Shown: positions 1 to 8,840 of the stretch, in pieces
Numbering within the stretch: position 1 is the stretch's first letter
How the letters are laid out: the number at the start of each line of letters is the position of its first letter
Notes under the pieces: generated by a model
Seen by the model: the letters and a program-made list of their open reading frames with translations, nothing else
The model's database searches: none
Told to the model about the DNA's origin: nothing
Position numbers and translations under genes: made by a program
NCBI GenBank assembly: GCA_025980765.1
Contig: JAICXB010000008.1
Location: 1 to 64,000, forward strand
Direction: 5' to 3'
DNA: 64,000 nt
DNA from: Terriglobales bacterium
GTDB lineage: Bacteria > Acidobacteriota > Terriglobia > Terriglobales > Acidobacteriaceae

Positions 1-913
1 CGTCGATGCAGGAGGCGTGCACCAGGATGCGTTGTACCGAAATGCAACTCTGGCCGGCATAGGTGAACGCTCCCGCGACGCAGCGCTGCGCCGCCGCCTG
101 CAAATCCGCATCATGATGGACGACGACGGCAGCGTTCCCGCCCAGCTCGAGCAAAACGCGCTTTTTGCCGGCGTCCCGTTTCAGTTGCCATCCCACTGCG
201 GCGCTGCCGGTAAAGCTCAGCAGCTTCATGCGCTCGTCGCCAACCAGCAAAGCCGCATCCTGATTGCTCAATGGCAAAATACTCAGCGCACCTGCCGGCC
301 AGCCGGCGTCGCGAATGAGTTGCGCCAGCAGCAGGGCGCAAAACGGCGTTTGCGGAGCCGGCTTGAGAACCACCGGACATCCACAAGCCATGGCCGGGGC
401 TAACTTGTGGGCGACGAGGTTCAGGGGAAAATTAAACGGCGTGATTGCCGCAATCGGGCCGATGGGAAATCGTCGCACGATTCCCCAGCGATTCTCGGTG
501 GACGCAGTGAAATCCAGTGGCAGGTAGTCGCCATACATCCGTACCGTCTCCTCGGCTGCAGTGGTGAAGGTAAGAATCGCGCGCTCAACTTCCACCCGCG
601 CCGCTTTGGCGGGCTTGCCGGCTTCGAGCGCCATCAAGCGAACGAACACCGCAGCGTGATCGCTTATTCTCGCCGCAACCTGAAGCAATATCTGCTTGCG
701 GCGGAACGCGGGCAGAGCCTTCAACTCCGGTGCGGCAGCAACAGCCGCAGAGATCGCCCGCTGCAGATGTTCCCTGCTTGCAAGGGGGTGCGTGCCGACT
801 ACTCTCGCGTCGAAGGGTGACCGGATGGTCACGCGCTCCCCCTCGTTCAGCCAGTCCCCGGCAAGCAGGAAGCCACTTTCGACTGGACGGTCGTCGAGAT
901 CAAACTGCGGCAT
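1..913 (-). CDS. Aldehyde dehydrogenase family protein, truncated at the left edge
   Basis: The first 304 codons of an NAD(P)-dependent aldehyde dehydrogenase, starting at the ATG at 913 and running off the window. It should oxidise an aldehyde to the acid in the cytoplasm. Visible family landmarks in order are the cofactor-binding segment with ITPFNFPLN near residue 165, the VVLKPAPQTP strand, the FTGSAAVG loop, the ELGGN motif carrying the general-base glutamate near residue 257, and GQSC with the catalytic cysteine just before the edge. The C-terminal third is missing, so the substrate cannot be told; the spacing resembles lactaldehyde, succinate-semialdehyde or glyceraldehyde-3-phosphate dehydrogenases of the non-phosphorylating type. 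It is transcribed away from the next gene, which starts at 1188. Confidence 0.9.
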   Translation of the reverse strand, partial: MPQFDLDDRPVESGFLLAGDWLNEGERVTIRSPFDARVVGTHPLASREHLQRAISAAVAAAPELKALPAFRRKQILLQVAARISDHAAVFVRLMALEAGKPAKAARVEVERAILTFTTAAEETVRMYGDYLPLDFTASTENRWGIVRRFPIGPIAAITPFNFPLNLVAHKLAPAMACGCPVVLKPAPQTPFCALLLAQLIRDAGWPAGALSILPLSNQDAALLVGDERMKLLSFTGSAAVGWQLKRDAGKKRVLLELGGNAAVVVHHDADLQAAAQRCVAGAFTYAGQSCISVQRILVHASCID

Positions 914-1187
914 GGTTCTCTCCTCCGATGCGTACCAGATTCATGTTAGAGCAGCGGAGGTGATCGGGAGTCGCTGACCTCTTTTCCGCAAATTGCCATT
1001 CTTCAGAGCTGACCTTATGTGCCTCGAGCACGCATAGAAGTCTGTCCGCAATCACTCCCGCAAACTCCCTATGGACAGGTCACGCCTGTTTTCATAGAAG
1101 GATGCCAAATTTTGAATAGCTTGTACCTAGAAACGCCCAAACAGTGTGACCCCCAGTGCGATAATTGATGCACCTATCGCGAAAGCT

Positions 1188-2423
1188 ATGCTGCACCTGA
1201 TCGTTGAAAGTGCGTTGCTGCTGCTGGCCCTCTGTGGCTTGGGGTACTACCTGATTTCGCTTTGGAGCGCGTATCGCTTCCTGCGGAGCAGCGTTCCCGA
1301 GCGCGAGCAAGCTACGCTTCCGCCGGTCTCGATTCTCAAGCCTTTGAAAGGTGCGGATCGCGAGATCTATTCGAGTTTTCGCAGCCACTGCCTGCAGAAT
1401 TATCCGCAGTACGAAATTATCTTCGGCGTCAATTCGGAAGAGGACGATGCTGTGCCGCTGGTACGACGGCTCATGGCTGAGTTCCCGGACCGGGACATTC
1501 GTCTGGTGCTTTGTTCCCAGCCGCTGGGGATGAATCGCAAGGTCAGCAATCTCTCGCACATGCTGCGACATGCGAAATACAGCCACGTCATTGTCAATGA
1601 CAGCGACATCAAAGTTTCTCCCGAGTATTTGCGGCGTGTGATGGCGCAGTTCGACAATCCTGAAGTGGGCCTGGTGACCTGCCCTTATCGTGGCGTGCCC
1701 GCCAGAAGCCTGGGATCGTGGCTGGAGTCGTTGGGCATTGCCACCGATTTCATCCCCGGAGTGCTCACGGCGCAATACGTGGAAAGCGGAATCCATTTCG
1801 GGCTGGGTTCCACCCTGGCCATGAGTCGCCAAGCGTTGCAAGCCATCGGCGGATTCGAAGCGGTGATCGATTATCTGGCCGATGATTTTGAGCTCGGCTC
1901 GCGCATCTCCGCCGCCGGTTACACAGTCGTGCTGGTGCGAGAAGTGGTGGAGACCTTTCTGCCGCGATATACGCTGGCGAAATTCTTTGAGCACCAGATG
2001 CGCTGGGCGCGCAGCACGCGCGATTCCCGCCCCAGTGGCTACCTCGGACTGGCGCTAACCTTCGGATTGGCCTGGGCCATGCTGGCGACGATGGTTGCAC
2101 CCCATTCCTGGTGGAGCTGGAGCCTTCTTGGACTGACTCTCATTGCGCGGCTCAGCCTGGCTGCGACGGTCGGGTGGGGGCTCTTGCGTGATCGCGCTGC
2201 TTTACGGCATCTGTGGCTGATCCCAATACGAGACTTGATCGCACTATGCGTGTGGATATGGAGCTACGCCGGAGATACGGTCACCTGGCGCGGCGAAAAA
2301 TTCCTGCTGAGGAAGGGGCGCATGCTGCCGCTAAAAACAGAGCCCCCCACAGTAGCGGGCGGCGATTCGCAAAATTATCGCAACGTCGGGCCAATCGAAC
2401 CAGGCAGCAGCGAGTCGTTCTAG
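1188..2423 (+). CDS. hpnI: HpnI-like membrane glycosyltransferase (family 2, ceramide-glucosyltransferase type)
   Basis: A 411-residue glycosyltransferase that in other bacteria adds N-acetylglucosamine to bacteriohopanetetrol during composite hopanoid synthesis at the inner membrane. Residues 1-25 form a membrane anchor, followed by VSILKPLKG, the NDSD metal-binding motif near residue 136, ADDFELG near 231 and QMRWAR near 269, the D,D,D,(Q/R)xxRW signature of this GT2/GT21 branch. Two or three hydrophobic segments follow. I chose the ATG at 1188 because it begins exactly at the anchor; a GTG at 1146 would add 14 residues. No squalene-hopene cyclase or other hpn gene is in the window, so the hopanoid role rests on family resemblance; a ceramide-type glucosyltransferase is the alternative. 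Confidence 0.75.
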   Translation: MLHLIVESALLLLALCGLGYYLISLWSAYRFLRSSVPEREQATLPPVSILKPLKGADREIYSSFRSHCLQNYPQYEIIFGVNSEEDDAVPLVRRLMAEFPDRDIRLVLCSQPLGMNRKVSNLSHMLRHAKYSHVIVNDSDIKVSPEYLRRVMAQFDNPEVGLVTCPYRGVPARSLGSWLESLGIATDFIPGVLTAQYVESGIHFGLGSTLAMSRQALQAIGGFEAVIDYLADDFELGSRISAAGYTVVLVREVVETFLPRYTLAKFFEHQMRWARSTRDSRPSGYLGLALTFGLAWAMLATMVAPHSWWSWSLLGLTLIARLSLAATVGWGLLRDRAALRHLWLIPIRDLIALCVWIWSYAGDTVTWRGEKFLLRKGRMLPLKTEPPTVAGGDSQNYRNVGPIEPGSSESF

Positions 2424-2583
2424 CCCGCAATTGCAGCCATGTCTTTTCATTTCACATTGGCCGGATTATCAATCCACGGATCTCAGCCATTCATCAACTC
2501 GGCATCACTTCCTTCGACCTGTACACGTGAAAGCCCGATTTGTGCTTGAAGAGCCACGCTACCGATGTTTAAGCCCGACAGTT

Positions 2584-2620
2584 GAGATCCTTCGGCCGCT
2601 ACGCGACCTCAGGATGACAG
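2584..2620. repeat. Fold-back repeat, family C copy 1
   Basis: A 37-base element beginning GAGATCCTTCGGCC and ending CTCAGGATGACAG, in the gap between the converging hpnI-like and GT39 genes. The same ends occur in the long inverted pair at 4537-4716 and in the short copy at 20646-20678. The two halves are partly complementary around TTCGG/CTCAGGAT, so it may fold on itself. I see no gene in 2424-2634. Confidence 0.7.
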
Positions 2621-2634
2621 ATTGAAGATCGTGA

Positions 2635-4476
2635 TCAACGATTGCTCAAAACTACCTTCCCGCCGCTGTCGCCGATCAGCAACCCACTCGCGGCGACTTT
2701 GGGAACATCCATTTTGGGACTGAGCAAGAACACGCGCTCGGGTCCATTCCACAATTGGGAGAACGACGCGTCGTCATCGAAGATTTTTGGCGCATCGGGA
2801 AAGAACGAGCCGTACCACAGGTTGGAGCTGCGGCCATTCAGGATCCTCACCTCGCGTTCGAGATAAAAATTCAGCGTGGATCCTGACTCGTATTCTCCGT
2901 TGATCTCCACGATATCGCCGGGGGCCAGTCCGGCGTGGGCGATGTCCTGCGCCAGCACTTTTGAAGAAATCACCGGCGAGAAGGTGGTGAACCCCATCTG
3001 CACCGCCCACAACACCGGGACCATGCCCAGCGCCAGGGACGCGTTCGCGCGACGCGCAAAACCACGACGCCTGAAGTAATAACTGCAACCAGCGCCTAAC
3101 AGCAGACCGCCCCCGAACAGCAGAAGCGGCAGGCGGAAGTAGCCCATGGAACGCGTGGTCAGATCTTCCATGTGGCCCAGCGAAAGCGCGTACTTGCTGG
3201 ATTCACTCAACCCGGTGGTGAGCGCGTCGGAGATGTCGCGTCCGTGCGCCGGCTGTGAAGTCGCGACCAACGCGATTGCCGCAACAAACACCGCCACCGC
3301 CGTACCGAGCAACACAGTCGAGCAGATCACGCCGGTGCGGCGGATCCGGCTCTGCGCTTCTGAATCGTTCTCGCGCGCCAGCCACCCCGCAATCAACAGC
3401 GCCACGGCGGGCACGGCGGGAAGAACGTAATATTCCTGCCGGGTTGAGAAGCTGAAGAAGACCAAAACCAGCGCCGCCCAAATTCCACACAGCAGGTTCA
3501 TGCGCTCACTACGCGACATGCGCGCTTGCAGCAGTCTCCAGCGGTGCGGAATTTGTGCGATGGACTGGACCACGAAACTGCTCCAGGGCAGCAGCCATAC
3601 CAGCATCAGTCCCCAGAAAAGCAGAAGCGGGACCGTATCGTAGTCGCGAGGGACACGTTTGTTCAAGTAACGCAGGAAGTGCTCGTTGACGAAGTAGAAC
3701 CAGAAGAATCCGCGAATGCTGCCTTGCGTGGGATTGCGCAGCCCGGCCAGGACGTGCCAGGGCGCGGCAATCGCAAGAAAAAGGACGAAACTCGAAAACA
3801 GGTGCATCTTCAGCAGCCGCTTCAAGTCGCGAGTCAGCACGAGGAAGATGACAATCGCGCCGATGGGAAAGACGAGGCCGATCAGTCCTTTGGTCAGGAC
3901 GTTGAGCGCGCAGCTTACGGCGATGCCCCAGCAGACGAGGCGGGACCGGACTGGCTCCTCGAGCGATTCGGCGAAAAACATCATTGCCAATGCCAGCCAC
4001 AGCGCTACCAGGATGTCGGGAATCAGAATGCGGGTGAACAGAAACGGGCCGACGGCAGTTGCGGTGACCATGGCGGCCAAGAGTCCGCCGTACCCTCCAT
4101 AAGCTCTGCGGCCCATCCGCTCCATGGTGAGCAGCAACGCGAGCACGCCAAGGTAGAGCGGCAGGCGCGCACTCCATTCGCGCACGCCGAACGCTTCGAA
4201 GCTGGTTGCCATACCCCAATACAGCAGCGGAGCCTTCTCCAGATATCGAATACCGTCGAGATGCAGCGTCACCCAATCGTGGCGGGTGATCATCTCCCGC
4301 GCAGCTTCGGCGTGGGCGGAATCGGCATCGTCGAGCAGCGCCGGCCGGAAGAGTGCGGGAATGTATATCGCAGTCCAGAGCAGGAGAATCCAGAGCAGAT
4401 GACGACGGAACGTGCGCCCTTCTGGAGGTCGGCGCGCCTCAATTGTTGGCAGGGGAAGAGTCGGAGTCTGCGACAT
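2635..4476 (-). CDS. Glycosyltransferase family 39 (ArnT-like) membrane protein
   Basis: A 613-residue polytopic membrane protein of the PMT/ArnT family, which transfers a sugar from a polyprenyl-phosphate carrier to lipid A, protein or another acceptor on the periplasmic face. The first external loop carries DDADSAHAEAAREM near residue 50, matching the catalytic acidic pair, and YLEKAPLLYWG near residue 80. About eleven hydrophobic segments follow, and a soluble C-terminal domain starts near residue 500. The start is the ATG at 4476. On the minus strand a TATAAT hexamer lies 14 bases upstream, implying a very short leader. A second enzyme of the family is at 17644-19335. The acceptor cannot be inferred from the context. 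Confidence 0.85.
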   Translation of the reverse strand: MSQTPTLPLPTIEARRPPEGRTFRRHLLWILLLWTAIYIPALFRPALLDDADSAHAEAAREMITRHDWVTLHLDGIRYLEKAPLLYWGMATSFEAFGVREWSARLPLYLGVLALLLTMERMGRRAYGGYGGLLAAMVTATAVGPFLFTRILIPDILVALWLALAMMFFAESLEEPVRSRLVCWGIAVSCALNVLTKGLIGLVFPIGAIVIFLVLTRDLKRLLKMHLFSSFVLFLAIAAPWHVLAGLRNPTQGSIRGFFWFYFVNEHFLRYLNKRVPRDYDTVPLLLFWGLMLVWLLPWSSFVVQSIAQIPHRWRLLQARMSRSERMNLLCGIWAALVLVFFSFSTRQEYYVLPAVPAVALLIAGWLARENDSEAQSRIRRTGVICSTVLLGTAVAVFVAAIALVATSQPAHGRDISDALTTGLSESSKYALSLGHMEDLTTRSMGYFRLPLLLFGGGLLLGAGCSYYFRRRGFARRANASLALGMVPVLWAVQMGFTTFSPVISSKVLAQDIAHAGLAPGDIVEINGEYESGSTLNFYLEREVRILNGRSSNLWYGSFFPDAPKIFDDDASFSQLWNGPERVFLLSPKMDVPKVAASGLLIGDSGGKVVLSNR

Positions 4477-4490
4477 GCGGGGAAGGTTCG

Positions 4491-4496
4491 ATTATA
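4491..4496 (-). promoter_or_regulatory. Possible -10 promoter hexamer of the GT39 gene
   Basis: TATAAT on the minus strand, 14 bases before the ATG at 4476. No convincing -35 box stands 16-19 bases upstream. If used, transcription would start about 8 bases before the start codon, leaving no room for a ribosome-binding site. Confidence 0.35.
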
Positions 4497-4536
4497 TAGA
4501 GCGGCCAATCGTGAGAGTCGGTGCAAACTCAACACT

Positions 4537-4716
4537 CTGTCATCCTGAAGCGCTTCTTTTGCGCGAAGGATCTCGCGAGATGCGTCAGATGGAATGCCGT
4601 GTTTGGCCCTTGGACCCATGCTGCCGCCGTCTCTGGCCGAAGGGCCAGAAAACGACACTTAAGTTCGAGACATTGCGCGAGATCCTTCGCGCAAAAGAAG
4701 CGCTTCAGGATGACAG
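4537..4716. repeat. Perfect 41-bp inverted repeat, family C copy 2
   Basis: The arms 4537-4577 and 4676-4716 are exact reverse complements over 41 bases, with outer ends CTGTCATCCTGAAGCG and its complement, around a 98-base loop without an ORF of note. It lies in the divergent-looking gap between the GT39 gene and the superinfection-immunity-like gene. The outer ends match family C copies at 2584 and 20646. It has the size of a small non-autonomous mobile element, but I see no flanking target duplication. Confidence 0.9.
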
Positions 4717-4756
4717 GGTTACAAAGTTGCAGTCTCGAATAAATTACCGAAAAGGC

Positions 4757-4969
4757 TTAACGTCGATACACCGGCGGCAGAATTACAACCTGCTGGCGTG
4801 TATTCCCGCTGCAAGCCCAGGCGAGACAGAGAATCCATCCAATGATGGACCACCCGAAAAAGAAGTTGACGACAAATATGGAGCCGGAGCTGTTGTGCTG
4901 GCGGTGGTGGGCAATGATGGCGGGCAGGAAGTACAGAGCGACAACAATTGCTAATTCAATGAGACCCAT
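4757..4969 (-). CDS. Superinfection-immunity-like small membrane protein
   Basis: A 70-residue protein with two hydrophobic segments, residues 2-17 and 27-47, separated by a polar turn with HHRQHNSSG. The pattern LYFLPAIIAHHRQH followed by FFFGWSIIGWILCLAWA matches the Imm_superinfect family, named after the T4 Imm protein but widespread on bacterial chromosomes, where its role is unknown. I start it at the ATG at 4969 rather than 72 bases upstream because AAGGAG lies 5 bases before this ATG. It is divergent from the spermidine-synthase-like gene at 5058. Confidence 0.75.
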   Translation of the reverse strand: MGLIELAIVVALYFLPAIIAHHRQHNSSGSIFVVNFFFGWSIIGWILCLAWACSGNTRQQVVILPPVYRR

Positions 4970-5057
4970 AGCAGCTCCTTCCTGGTTATTGGTACGAAAG
5001 ACGAATTCGGTTGGTTCCGTTGAGAGAATACTCTCCTGCATCTGATATGTTCACCAG

Positions 5058-7529
5058 ATGGCCGATTCGACCCTGACGGTTCCGGCAGCGCCGATCTCCG
5101 CGATGCAGCGGAATCGCAGCCTGAAACTGCCGCTGATCATTGCCATCATCAGTTGCTCCAGCCTGCTTTTGGAACTCGCTCTCACCCGCCTGTTTTCGGT
5201 CGTGCTCTTTTATCATTTCGCATTTCTGGCGATTTCCGTCGCGCTGCTTGGACTAGGGGCCGGCGGGGTGTTCGCGCATCTGTTACGCGGCAGGCTGGCG
5301 AAATATTCATTTGCGCAACTGGGCAGCAGGCTGCTGGTGCTCAATGCTTTGCTGATCATGGCCGTGCTCGAAGTGGTTCTGCATTCGGCGGTGTCGCTCA
5401 ACCTCGAGCTCAGGAATTTCGAAAAACTGAGCATTCTTTATCTCGCCGCCGCGGTTCCGTTCTTTATCACCGGCCTGCTATTTTCGGTCGTGTTTGCGCG
5501 CGAAGGCGAGCAGATCTCGCGGCTCTATGGATTCGACCTCTTGGGCGGAGCATTGGCCTGCCTTCTGCTGGTACCACTCCTGAATAGCCTCGGCGCGCCG
5601 AACGCGGTGCTCTGCGCCGCAGCCTTGATGGCGATTGCGGGGATATTGTGCGCCAAAACCGGTGCTCGCTTGATTGCGGGAGCAATTCTGGTTCTTCTGC
5701 TGGGGCTGACCGCTGCAAATTACAACGGACGCTGGATTGACATCATTTATGCCAAAGGCGTTCGGCGCGACGCGCAATGGGTGCAGTTTGCGCGTTGGAA
5801 TGCGCTCTCGCGCGTCGAAGTCGATCAAGTGGGGCTGGCCAAGTACATCGTGATCGACGCCGATGCTTCGACAGCAATCATGAACGTCGATCCTGCGCTA
5901 TGGGACCACGATGTCGCTTCCGGGGCCGATCCGGTGAGCTGGAAGGCGGCGGCGCCCTTCAACTGGAAACGAGAACTGATGAATGCCGCGCCGTCGCTGG
6001 CCAACGTGCTGCGCCCGCGTGGAGATTTCGCGATTATCGGGCCGGGCGGCGGAGTCGATGTTTTGCGGGCGGTTGCCAACGGCAGCCGCAACGTAACTGG
6101 CATCGAGATCAATCCCTTGATCGCCAACACCATCATGCGCGATCGCTACGCAGATTACGCCTACCGGCTCTATCAGCGGCCTGGCGTGCATATCCACGTT
6201 GCCGATGGGCGCTCCTATTTGCGCAGCAGTCACGACAAGTATGACGTGGTGCAGATGACGCTGGTCGATACCTGGGCCTCCACCGCGGCGGGGGCATATG
6301 CGTTGAGCGAAAACAATCTTTACACCGTTGAGGCCTTTCGCGAGTACTTCGACCATCTTCGTCCTGACGGCATCATCGCCATCACCCGTTGGGAGTTTCG
6401 CCAGCCCCGCGAGGCGCTGCGCGTAGTTTCGCAGGCAATGGAAGCGCTACACGAAATGGGAGTGGCGAATCCGGAAAACAACTTCATGGTTGCTTCCGAC
6501 GGTCCGCTCGATCAAGACGGCCGCCCGGTAGTGGTCGTGGCCAAGAAGTCCGCATTCACTGCAGATGAAGTGAATGCCGTGCGCGCGCACCTGGCGGCAA
6601 ATCCCAAATTGGTAGCGCTGTACTTGCCGGGGGGAGTGAACGCCGGCAACGCGTTCTCTCAGCTTATCGCTTCGAACGATCCGCGCGGATTCGCCGAGCA
6701 GTATCGCTACAACGTCTCCCCGGTTTTCGATTCCTCTCCGTTCTTCTTCTTTACCCTGAAGACGGGAAACGCAATTCGCGATCTGCGCGGCACTCGCGGG
6801 GGCATGGACTGGCGCGTGAATCTCGGGATCGTGATCCTGGGCATGGTGTTGCTGATCTCCATCGCGGCCGTGCTTGCATTCCTGATCATTCCGCTGGCCC
6901 TGGAGCCGCGGGCGTCGCATCCGCGATTGCTCCCTCTCAGCTACTTCATCGCGGTGGGCCTGGGATACATTCTGGTGGAGATTACGCTGATTCAACGCTT
7001 CGTTCTATTCCTCGGACATCCCACCTACGCGCTCACGGTCGTAATCTTCCTGATGCTGCTTTCGAGTGGGCTTGGAAGTTTGACTGCCCGCCGCTGGAAT
7101 GCATCACTCAAAGCGTTGCGGCCGGCGCTGCTGATCATTGTCGCGGGAGTGCTCGCTTATTTGGGCATTCTGCCGTTTTTATTAAAAACGCTGGTGGGAT
7201 TGGCTTTCTCAATCAAACTCTTCGTCAGCGGCTTGCTGATAGTACCGATTGGCTTCGTTATGGGAATGCCCTTCCCCACCGGGTTGCGAATGATCGACGG
7301 CTTGCAATCTCTGCAGGAGGGCCTCACCGAGTGGGCGTGGGCGATGAACGCTTCCGCCAGCGTGCTGGGGTCAGTGCTGGCCATGGTGATTGCCATTCAT
7401 TTTGGGCTGAACGTTACCTTGTTTTGTGGCGCGATGGCGTATGCTTTGGCCGGGTTGTTAGCTTCTTCGTTGACGTTGGGATCTGTCGAACAATCTTTTG
7501 ATACGGCGCTGGGGAGGACAGGCTCATGA
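5058..7529 (+). CDS. Membrane-integrated spermidine-synthase-like protein
   Basis: An 823-residue protein with three parts: about seven transmembrane segments (residues 20-220), a soluble Rossmann domain like the polyamine aminopropyltransferase/SAM methyltransferase fold (about 240-560), and six or seven more membrane segments (about 590-800). The Rossmann part shows GPGGGVDVLRA near residue 328, the acidic end of the next strand in GIEINPL, and HVADGRSYLR and VQMTLVDTW, as in spermidine synthases. The cytoplasmic domain may bind decarboxylated or normal S-adenosylmethionine, but the acceptor is unknown. The stop overlaps the start of the next gene (ATGA at 7526), so the two are translationally coupled. 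Many proteins of this build are annotated spermidine synthase without biochemical proof. Confidence 0.75.
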   Translation: MADSTLTVPAAPISAMQRNRSLKLPLIIAIISCSSLLLELALTRLFSVVLFYHFAFLAISVALLGLGAGGVFAHLLRGRLAKYSFAQLGSRLLVLNALLIMAVLEVVLHSAVSLNLELRNFEKLSILYLAAAVPFFITGLLFSVVFAREGEQISRLYGFDLLGGALACLLLVPLLNSLGAPNAVLCAAALMAIAGILCAKTGARLIAGAILVLLLGLTAANYNGRWIDIIYAKGVRRDAQWVQFARWNALSRVEVDQVGLAKYIVIDADASTAIMNVDPALWDHDVASGADPVSWKAAAPFNWKRELMNAAPSLANVLRPRGDFAIIGPGGGVDVLRAVANGSRNVTGIEINPLIANTIMRDRYADYAYRLYQRPGVHIHVADGRSYLRSSHDKYDVVQMTLVDTWASTAAGAYALSENNLYTVEAFREYFDHLRPDGIIAITRWEFRQPREALRVVSQAMEALHEMGVANPENNFMVASDGPLDQDGRPVVVVAKKSAFTADEVNAVRAHLAANPKLVALYLPGGVNAGNAFSQLIASNDPRGFAEQYRYNVSPVFDSSPFFFFTLKTGNAIRDLRGTRGGMDWRVNLGIVILGMVLLISIAAVLAFLIIPLALEPRASHPRLLPLSYFIAVGLGYILVEITLIQRFVLFLGHPTYALTVVIFLMLLSSGLGSLTARRWNASLKALRPALLIIVAGVLAYLGILPFLLKTLVGLAFSIKLFVSGLLIVPIGFVMGMPFPTGLRMIDGLQSLQEGLTEWAWAMNASASVLGSVLAMVIAIHFGLNVTLFCGAMAYALAGLLASSLTLGSVEQSFDTALGRTGS

Positions 7530-8806
7530 TCGATCGTCGCAGTTTCGTCTTCAGTTCTGCTGCGTTTGCGGCAATCGCTGGAATGCAGCCTGCACTGGCA
7601 ACGGAGCAAACCGAAACGGCTCCGGCGCTTCCTTCTGCCACACTTTATGCACGCGACGAAGAGGCTTACTGGGCGGCGGTGCGAAAGCTGTTTCTCATCC
7701 CTGCCGATGAGGTTTACCTGAACAATGGTACGGTGGGATCGTCGCCGCATCCGGTGCTGCGCGCCATCTTCGATGCCTTTAATCAGACGGAGCAGATGGC
7801 GCAGGCCGATCCTGAAGACTATCCCATTTGGGGATATGGGCCGTGGAACGAGTACCGCGATCCGCTGGCCAAGTTTGTCGGCGCCGACCGCGATGAGATC
7901 GCACTAGTTCGCAACGCAACCGAAGCTAATAACTACATCGCGAATGGTTTCGACATGAAGCCTGGCGACGAGGTGCTGATGAGCGATCAGGAGCATCCCG
8001 GAGGCGAGCAGCCCTGGCAGCTGCGGGCCAAGCGCTACGGCGTGGTGGTGAAGAAATATCAAATTCCGCTGCCGCCGAAGTCGCCCGCCGAGATACTGAA
8101 TCGCATCAACGATGCAATCACTCCGCACACGCGCATCATCTTTGTCAGCCACATCACTACGGTAACGGGAGTAGTGCAGCCGGTGAAGGAGATCGCATCG
8201 TTAGCACGGTCGAAGGGGATCGTCAGCGCCTTCGATGGCGCGCACGTTACCGGCATGATGTCACTGAATCTGCATGACATGGGCTGCGATCTATACACAT
8301 CGTCGCCGCACAAGTGGCTGCAGGCGCCCAAAGGTAGCGGTTTTCTCTACGCTCGTCCGGAAGTGCAGGACCGGCTCTGGAATACCATCGCGACCGAAGG
8401 TTGGGAAGAGCCACAGCTCAAGGCAGAGCGCTTCCAGCGCATTGGATCGTCGAACGTGCCCATGCTCGCCGGATTGCGCGCCGCCATCGAACTTGCCAAC
8501 AACATTGGTATGGAGCGTATCGAGCAGCGGCATCGCAAACTTGCCGATCGCATGCTGGCGGAGATGACCAAGCGCGGAGCCGAGTCCTGGACCTCTCCTG
8601 ACGCATCGCTTCGCTGCGGAATCGTGACCGTGAACGTGCCACCGATCAAGCGCATGGACCTGGAGAACTGGATGTGGCAGCAGAAGAAGATCAGAATTCG
8701 CGGCGGAGAACCATCCAAGCTGCGCTTGTCCACGCCATACTATCTGCTACCCGGAGACATCGATCGCTTCCTCGATGCGTTTGATGAGTACCGGCGAAGA
8801 ACTTAG
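7526..8806 (+). CDS. Tat-exported class V aminotransferase (isopenicillin-N-epimerase-like)
   Basis: A 426-residue pyridoxal-phosphate enzyme of aminotransferase class V, the group holding cysteine desulfurases, isopenicillin N epimerase and related lyases. Residues 1-25 are a twin-arginine signal (DRRSFVFSS followed by a hydrophobic stretch and an AxA site), so it probably folds in the cytoplasm with its cofactor and is exported to the periplasm. The Schiff-base lysine is in SSPHKWLQAPKGSG near residue 261, and the aspartate contacting the pyridine ring is in AFDGAH. It overlaps the preceding membrane spermidine-synthase-like gene by four bases, hinting at a shared envelope pathway. The substrate is unknown. 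Confidence 0.85.
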   Translation: MIDRRSFVFSSAAFAAIAGMQPALATEQTETAPALPSATLYARDEEAYWAAVRKLFLIPADEVYLNNGTVGSSPHPVLRAIFDAFNQTEQMAQADPEDYPIWGYGPWNEYRDPLAKFVGADRDEIALVRNATEANNYIANGFDMKPGDEVLMSDQEHPGGEQPWQLRAKRYGVVVKKYQIPLPPKSPAEILNRINDAITPHTRIIFVSHITTVTGVVQPVKEIASLARSKGIVSAFDGAHVTGMMSLNLHDMGCDLYTSSPHKWLQAPKGSGFLYARPEVQDRLWNTIATEGWEEPQLKAERFQRIGSSNVPMLAGLRAAIELANNIGMERIEQRHRKLADRMLAEMTKRGAESWTSPDASLRCGIVTVNVPPIKRMDLENWMWQQKKIRIRGGEPSKLRLSTPYYLLPGDIDRFLDAFDEYRRRT

Positions 8807-8840
8807 CCGGCGAGTTGACCATTCCATGCCGAGGCGCTGA

